A stretch of DNA of 19,887 nt. Origin: Cyanobacteria bacterium UBA11370. GTDB taxonomy: Bacteria > Cyanobacteriota > Cyanobacteriia > Cyanobacteriales > Coleofasciculaceae. Shown here in pieces: positions 15,828 through 19,887 of this stretch. Position 1 is the stretch's first letter. The number at the start of each line of letters is the position of its first letter. The stretch is taken from contig DNGI01000111.1 of the NCBI GenBank assembly GCA_003486645.1, positions 706-20,592 on the forward strand. Direction: 5' to 3'. The notes under the pieces were generated by a model. The model did no database searches. It was given only the letters and a program-made list of their open reading frames with translations, and was not told the origin of the DNA. The position numbers and the translations under genes were made by a program.

Positions 15828-16874
15828 TCATCTTATCTCACCCATACGCTGAAGAGGCCACAATCTTTTAGATATTTTACCCCTAATATTAGGTCTGGGA
15901 ACCAAGCCCCAGTCTAGACTATCGTAACTCGTGGTGCGGTTATCGCCTAGGACGAGGTAAGAATTAGGCGGAATAGTGATGGGTTGAGACTGGGATTTAA
16001 CCGTATTTTTAATATAGTTTTCCTCTAAGGGTTGATGATTAATATAAACCCTTCCCCCTTGAATTTCTACCTCTTCACCAGGTAATCCAATTACCCGTTT
16101 AATCAGTATCTCTTGAAAATTTTGTTTTTGGAGAGTTGCTGTAGGAAAAAATAATACAATATCTCCTCGCTGGGGCGAGTGTAAGCGGTAAATGTATTTG
16201 TCTACAAGTACGCGATCGCCACTCTGTAACGTTGGTGTCATCGAGTCCGTGAAAACCAAGTAAGGCTCTGCAATATAGCTTTTAATGAAGAGGAACTGGA
16301 TAGCAATCAACATAGATAAAATAACTGAAAAAATACAAACTATTAAAATATTTCTTTTCTTCGCTTTCCGACCAATCGGTGATTCAATATAAACATGATA
16401 AGCAATCAGAGCCTTTAAAAGAATGGGCACTAAATCGACTAGTAAAGAACTAACAAAAAATGTAAACAATAAAATACTCAACCAAACTTTATTCATGTAA
16501 AGATGACCTACACCAGGGATTAGCCTTGACACAAAAACAGCTAACCACGGATCTTTGACCCGTTTCTTGCGTCTCTTTAAGACTAAACGATTGACGTTTT
16601 CTGCACATTGATAGGAATCAAAAATCGTCCATACACTAAGGCAAAGAGTAATTACCAGAACGAGTGAACCAAGGATGATATTGCCACTAGAGCTAAAAAT
16701 TAATCCTATACTCAATCCGTATAATCCTAATTGAATCAGAATTAAAAAACATCCTTTGGCAACATTCCCGGTATAGAGTTGACCAATTCCGGGAAAAAAT
16801 AGAGATAAATTGACGGCTAACCAAGGCTCTTTAACCGAAAGAACCGATGATGAATTCTGCTTGGATTTCGACAT
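15828..16874 (-). CDS. Type I signal peptidase with N-terminal membrane modules
   Basis: The last 160 residues of this 348-residue protein are a type I signal peptidase. The catalytic Ser211 lies in DSMTPTLQSGD, the catalytic Lys259 in ILIKRVIGLPGE, and the GDNRTTSYDSLDWG box at 310-323. It should remove signal peptides on the outer face of the plasma or thylakoid membrane. The first 165 residues are extra: two copies of a membrane module opening with PWLAV and a Gly/Pro turn (PWLAVNLSLFFPGIGQLYTG at 18-37 and PWLAVFVSRLIPGVGHLYMN at 109-128), each followed by hydrophobic helices, like TM2-type domains. Plain signal peptidases are about 190-220 residues with one or two helices. Membrane helix 177-197 precedes the protease domain. 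The extra modules may anchor or regulate the enzyme; this is inference. No promoter or strong ribosome-binding site was recognised. Confidence 0.85.
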   Translation of the reverse strand: MSKSKQNSSSVLSVKEPWLAVNLSLFFPGIGQLYTGNVAKGCFLILIQLGLYGLSIGLIFSSSGNIILGSLVLVITLCLSVWTIFDSYQCAENVNRLVLKRRKKRVKDPWLAVFVSRLIPGVGHLYMNKVWLSILLFTFFVSSLLVDLVPILLKALIAYHVYIESPIGRKAKKRNILIVCIFSVILSMLIAIQFLFIKSYIAEPYLVFTDSMTPTLQSGDRVLVDKYIYRLHSPQRGDIVLFFPTATLQKQNFQEILIKRVIGLPGEEVEIQGGRVYINHQPLEENYIKNTVKSQSQPITIPPNSYLVLGDNRTTSYDSLDWGLVPRPNIRGKISKRLWPLQRMGEIR

Positions 16875-16933
16875 GGTTTTTGCTACTCAACAGGTAGATA
16901 CTATAAGATACACCCATGTCAATAATTCCCAAA

Positions 16934-16975
16934 CTCAATCTAATAACTTCAAATTTAGGGAATAAAGAGATTGAG
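16934..16975. other. Inverted repeat in the divergent gap
   Basis: CTCAATCT (16934-16941) and AGATTGAG (16968-16975) form a perfect 8-bp inverted repeat around 26 nt, between the signal peptidase and methyltransferase genes. A TATAAT at 17054-17059 could be the -10 box of the methyltransferase gene, but its -35 region (TGGCAA, 15 nt upstream) is poor. Confidence 0.3.
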
Positions 16976-17130
16976 CTAACTTTTATCAAAGCTCCTGCGC
17001 TCGGCTTTAATATAGCTATTAATAGTAGCCAATGGCAAGACGAGCAGAATGTCTATAATTTTCTCTAATCGTGCATAATAGCAGCAGATGGCACTCTCTT
17101 CAGCACACATTTATACTGACACAAGATTAA

Positions 17131-17844
17131 ATGGGATTTAAGCTAGACAAAATTATTCCCTGGGGACGTTCCCTGCACGAATACGCAAAAATGTTCGCCC
17201 TAACACAGAATGATCGAACATTGCAGATTCTCGATTGCGCTGGTGGTCCCGCCAGCTTTAATACTGAAATGACACGTCAAGGATACAAAGTGATCTCTTG
17301 TGATCCAATCTATCAATTTTCTGTCGATGATATTGCCCAGCGCATCCAAGAGACTTACTCAATCGTAATTGATGGTCTTAAAGCAAATTACAATAACTAC
17401 GTATGGCAAGATAGTCACTCACCTGAAGAAGTGGGGCAAATCCGACTATCAGCCATGCAACAATTTCTAGAAGATTTACCCGTTGGTATTCAACAAGGGC
17501 GCTATATTACTGCCGAATTACCTATCTTACCCTTCAAGAACGATCAGTTTGATTTAGCCCTTTGTTCTCACTTCCTATTTAGCTATTCCGATTTACTTTC
17601 CCAAGACTTTCACCTCACATCTATTCAAGAACTATGCCGTGTTGCCCATGAAGTCAGGATTTTTCCCTTATTAAATATTTCCGGAGAAGTATCCCTATTA
17701 CTACCTTCAGTAATCAAAGAATTAGACACACGAGGATACAAATGTAATATTCAACAAGTTGCCTATGAGTTTCAAAAAGGGGGTAATCAAATGTTACAAG
17801 TGTCGAAAGTTAGCAGCGGATGGGGTAACAGATGTAGCGGATAA
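17131..17844 (+). CDS. Class I SAM-dependent methyltransferase-like protein
   Basis: The 237-residue protein has the Rossmann-type motif I LQILDCAGGPASF (31-43) for SAM binding, an acidic motif II end (VISCDPIYQFS, 54-64), and FDLALCSHFLF as motif IV before the last strands. Similar proteins of unknown substrate are found in many cyanobacteria, so I give no target. The last nine residues (229-237) and the TAA stop are encoded by a copy of the 12-nt repeat family, in a reading frame different from that of the copy in the AAA-like gene. The normal end was probably near ...MLQVSKV, so the tail is acquired sequence. No clear ribosome-binding site precedes the ATG; it is the start that keeps motif I at the usual position. 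It has no obvious operon partner. Confidence 0.8.
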   Translation: MGFKLDKIIPWGRSLHEYAKMFALTQNDRTLQILDCAGGPASFNTEMTRQGYKVISCDPIYQFSVDDIAQRIQETYSIVIDGLKANYNNYVWQDSHSPEEVGQIRLSAMQQFLEDLPVGIQQGRYITAELPILPFKNDQFDLALCSHFLFSYSDLLSQDFHLTSIQELCRVAHEVRIFPLLNISGEVSLLLPSVIKELDTRGYKCNIQQVAYEFQKGGNQMLQVSKVSSGWGNRCSG

Positions 17845-17854
17845 GTTATCGTTT
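17817..17854 (+). repeat. 12-nt repeat family, + oriented copy at the methyltransferase 3' end
   Basis: This 38-nt stretch matches 14668-14706 inside the AAA-like gene with one substitution and one single-base deletion. It covers the last nine codons and stop of the methyltransferase gene and 10 nt beyond. The matching reverse-oriented array is at 17982-18050. Confidence 0.85.
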
Positions 17855-17981
17855 AAACTCGTATAGTATTTCCGGCTAATTACTTATCAAAACAACTCCC
17901 CCTATTCCCGTGTCATTCCTAATCATAACTATGTAAACGAACATCATATCACTTAACTCAGTCCTAATCCTAACCCTCAAA

Positions 17982-18050
17982 CCATCCGTTACATCCGTTA
18001 CCCCATCCGTTGCCCCATCCGTTGCCCCATCCGTTGCCCCATCTGTTGCC
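17982..18050 (-). repeat. 12-nt tandem array, reverse orientation
   Basis: About six units of CATCCGTTGCCC (reverse complement GGGCAACGGATG) stand in tandem: a shortened 9-nt first unit, CATCCGTTACCC, three exact CATCCGTTGCCC units, and a last unit with CATCTG. It lies in the 385-nt gap between the methyltransferase and YiaA-like genes. The remainder of that gap is AT-rich DNA in which I see nothing else. Confidence 0.9.
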
Positions 18051-18229
18051 AATAGATCTCGATATTTTGCTAAGAAATGCTAATAAGTAATAAGAAATTT
18101 AATGATACTTTCTCACCCTGCCTTCTGTGCAATAAAAAAAACTGTCCCTACTTCTAATCGCCTTTTCCTTCGGCTCGATCTATAGTGAGAATAAATTATT
18201 AAAACCATTTCAAACGAGGGAGAAAAACT

Positions 18230-18511
18230 ATGCGATCGCCCTATGCCAACCAAACCCATAGTAGTGCTTGGGTCTTCCAAGTCTGGGCTTCCTTTGTTAT
18301 TTCTATTTTCGCTACCTCAGTCGGTATTCTCTACCTTCCCGTAGATACTTGGACAAAAAGCTTTATGGGAATGGGGTTAGCGTTCTCCGTTGGTTCTACA
18401 ATGAGCCTAGCGAAAACGACCAGAGATATCCACGAATCTAAACGACTAACCTCTAGAGTCGATGAAGCGAGAGTTGAGAAAATCCTCAGCGAACATCACC
18501 CTCTAAAATAA
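18230..18511 (+). CDS. YiaA/YiaB-type two-helix membrane protein
   Basis: The 93-residue protein fits the YiaA/YiaB two-helix family: helix one about 13-35 (WVFQVWASFVISIFATSVGILYL) and helix two about 45-64 (FMGMGLAFSVGSTMSLAKT), directly followed by the family's TTRDIHESKR motif, and a charged C-terminal tail. The function of the family is not established. AGGGAG at 18217-18222 is a good ribosome-binding site 7 nt before the ATG, and the start codon is followed at once by a HIP1 octamer. It stands alone; an 85-nt inverted-repeat structure follows 12 nt after the stop. Confidence 0.85.
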   Translation: MRSPYANQTHSSAWVFQVWASFVISIFATSVGILYLPVDTWTKSFMGMGLAFSVGSTMSLAKTTRDIHESKRLTSRVDEARVEKILSEHHPLK

Positions 18512-18523
18512 AACCCTCAATGA

Positions 18524-18608
18524 TATAGCGAGTCTATTTGATTGGTGAACAAGGAAAGACTTGGGAGACAAGGGGGAGGTGTTTTACAAATCATTTAGAC
18601 TGGCTATA
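18524..18608. repeat. Imperfect inverted repeat element with 20-nt arms
   Basis: Arms 18524-18543 and 18589-18608 are inverted copies (17 of 20 positions pair) around a purine-rich 45-nt interior. The position after the YiaA-like gene would suit a terminator, but there is no T-run after the right arm and the loop is long. It resembles a very short inverted-repeat (MITE-like) element; no target-site duplication was seen. Confidence 0.5.
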
Positions 18609-18671
18609 ACTAACGCTCTTAGTGTAAGGGTTCAGCTTTCGTTCAGCCCAGAGTAACATAAGATCACTAAT

Positions 18672-18727
18672 AACCAACAACCAACAACCAACAACTAACA
18701 ACCAACAACCAACAACCAACAACTAAC
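18672..18727. repeat. Tandem heptamer array (STRR), 8 units of AACCAAC
   Basis: There are eight 7-nt units: six AACCAAC and two AACTAAC (the fourth and eighth). The last unit supplies the TAG stop codon of the debranching-enzyme gene on the - strand. Unit and copy number match the array at 1775-1830. Confidence 0.92.
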
Positions 18728-19887
18728 TAAAACAACGAATTAATTCGGCAACTGACCAAGCTTGTGCGATCGCACCTTGGGGTGAGTGGGGTAGATCGCC
18801 GTCAAAGATTTCGGAAATTGAATGGATACAGGCTTGATCCTGGAAGTGATCGAGTAAGGGTTGCCAGTCGAAGGGGAGGGGTTCTGTAGGATAAAAACGC
18901 TGCCAAGCACGAGTAAATGGACCAATCAGCCAACTCCAAACGGTTCCTTGATGGTAAGCTCTGTCTCGATGCCAGCGATCGCCGCTATAGTAACCAATAT
19001 AGTCTGGATCATTGGGGTCGAGGCTACGCAAGCCGTAGGGGGTGAGGAGGCGATCGCGTGCCACTTGCAAAACTTGACGGGCTTGATCGTCGGGGAAACC
19101 ACAATGATAGAGTGAGAGGGCGAGAACGGCATTAGGACGAATTTGGGTATTCCGTCGGTCATCGGGTTCGATAGTATCGTAGAAGTAATTTTGGTCTGGA
19201 TTCCAAAATTTTTGTAATGATGTCTTGACTTTTTGTGCTTGTTGAATATAGTGCTGAGTGTGGTGTAATAAACGGACACGATCTGCGATCGCACCAATCA
19301 CCATTTTTTCAGTCCATTTGCTAATCCAACACAACGCAGAGTACCAAAGGGCATTAATTTCTATAGGTTTTCCCCGACGTGGTGTGATGGGTTGACCCTC
19401 AAGTACAACGTCCATCCAGGTAATGGCAACATTTGGCGCATCCCAAGTCAACAATCCATCAGCAGCGTCAACTTGAATCTGATAGCGAGTACCAGCAGTA
19501 TAAGCTTTGTAGATTTTGCGTACTACGGGATATTGTTCAATTAAAAAATCCCAATCCTGGGTCATTTCTAGGTAAAGTCCTAGGGTTTCAATCCACCAGA
19601 GAGAGGCATCAATACTGTTATAAATCGGGTCAGTACCTGCATCGGGAAAGGTATTAGGAATTAAACCATCTTGGCAATAGCTACCGAAGGTTTTGAGTAA
19701 TCCTTTAGCTAGGGTGAAACGCTTGGTGGCGAGGGCGAGTCCGGGTAGGGCAATCAGGGTATCGCGTCCCCAGTCGTTAAACCAAGGATACCCGGCAATG
19801 ACGGTTGGCCCATCAATGGAGGCACGATAGGTAATGAATTGATCGCTGGCTTGTAGTAGGGGAAGTGGGGAGTGGGGAGTAGGGAGT
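18723..19887 (-). CDS. Glycogen debranching enzyme (amylo-alpha-1,6-glucosidase, GH133 type), 3' part
   Basis: The frame is open to the right edge, past the ATG at 19565, so the 5' end is outside the window. About 387 residues are visible, the catalytic (alpha/alpha)6 domain of a GDE-type amylo-alpha-1,6-glucosidase. Conserved blocks from the N-terminal side are GYPWFNDWGRDTLIALPGL, NSIDASLWWIE, IEINALWYSALCWI, IRPNAVLALSL, YHQGTVWSWLIGPF and ISEIFDGDLPHSPQGAIAQAWSVAELIR. The enzyme removes alpha-1,6 branch stubs from glycogen in the cytoplasm. The ATG at 19565 is inside the domain and is not the start, because the block holding the acidic WGRD motif lies upstream of it. The C-terminal stop is provided by the adjoining heptamer array. 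At the right edge the frame crosses a second, different heptamer repeat. Confidence 0.92.
   Translation of the reverse strand, partial: LPTPHSPLPLLQASDQFITYRASIDGPTVIAGYPWFNDWGRDTLIALPGLALATKRFTLAKGLLKTFGSYCQDGLIPNTFPDAGTDPIYNSIDASLWWIETLGLYLEMTQDWDFLIEQYPVVRKIYKAYTAGTRYQIQVDAADGLLTWDAPNVAITWMDVVLEGQPITPRRGKPIEINALWYSALCWISKWTEKMVIGAIADRVRLLHHTQHYIQQAQKVKTSLQKFWNPDQNYFYDTIEPDDRRNTQIRPNAVLALSLYHCGFPDDQARQVLQVARDRLLTPYGLRSLDPNDPDYIGYYSGDRWHRDRAYHQGTVWSWLIGPFTRAWQRFYPTEPLPFDWQPLLDHFQDQACIHSISEIFDGDLPHSPQGAIAQAWSVAELIRCFS
19860..19887. repeat. Heptamer repeat (GGGGAGT) at the window edge, inside coding frame
   Basis: Four 7-nt units (GGGAAGT, GGGGAGT, GGGGAGT, AGGGAGT) run to the right edge. On the - strand they read in the open frame of the debranching-enzyme gene as Pro/Ser/Thr/His/Leu-rich residues just before the conserved catalytic domain. 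The array continues outside the window. Confidence 0.75.

Noticed and set aside
17982..18050. Possible CRISPR array
   Set aside because: The units are adjacent 12-mers with no unique spacers, and no cas gene is present.
18926..19297. Open frame of 123 codons on the - strand inside the debranching-enzyme gene
   Set aside because: It is in another frame of a strongly conserved enzyme and has no family resemblance.

Overview
The window comes from a cyanobacterium, probably a filamentous or colony-forming one. The octamer GCGATCGC (HIP1), typical of cyanobacterial chromosomes, recurs about once per kilobase (roughly 19 by eye). There are also two cyanobacterial-type tandem heptamer (STRR) arrays, a PEP-CTERM protein, a DUF2062 protein, a cyanobacterial AAA-like/HTH protein and a GH133-type glycogen debranching enzyme. 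I cannot assign a genus. No rRNA, tRNA, CRISPR array, transposase or integrase was seen.

Left part (1-12481) is an exopolysaccharide locus. On the + strand are the 3' end of a TPR protein and a family 2 glycosyltransferase. On the - strand, read from 11858 down to 1840, come a Wzc-like chain-length regulator/tyrosine autokinase, a Wzx-type flippase, a Wzy/ExoQ-type polymerase, a GT4 glycosyltransferase, an asparagine-synthase-like protein, and after a 389-nt gap a 607-residue fusion of Alg13-like, Alg14-like, STAS and polyprenyl-phosphate phosphoglycosyltransferase domains. Together they make a nearly complete Wzx/Wzy pathway: first sugar-phosphate onto the lipid carrier, second sugar, further sugars, flipping, polymerisation, and length control/export. 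The outer-membrane export protein and any dedicated regulator are not in view. A 623-nt gap upstream of the wzc-like gene holds a plausible promoter and a perfect palindrome.

Middle part (12482-16874) holds a DUF2062 membrane protein, a repeat-rich gap, a PEP-CTERM protein with an intrinsic terminator, an AAA-like ATPase with an N-terminal VMAP-type HTH, and, convergent with it, a type I signal peptidase carrying two extra membrane modules at its N-terminus.

Right part (16875-19887) holds a SAM-dependent methyltransferase-like gene, a small YiaA/YiaB-type membrane protein, and the 3' part of a glycogen debranching enzyme running off the right edge.

The most unusual points are: (1) the four-domain initiating transferase, whose Alg13/Alg14 halves are in permuted order and whose phosphoglycosyltransferase domain has Asp-Lys where Asp-Glu is expected and ends early; (2) a 12-nt repeat family (consensus GATGTGGCAACG) present as inverted pairs at two loci 3 kb apart. 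At one locus it is read in frame inside the AAA gene as a four-residue repeat. At the other it is read in a different frame, where it supplies the last residues and stop codon of the methyltransferase gene.
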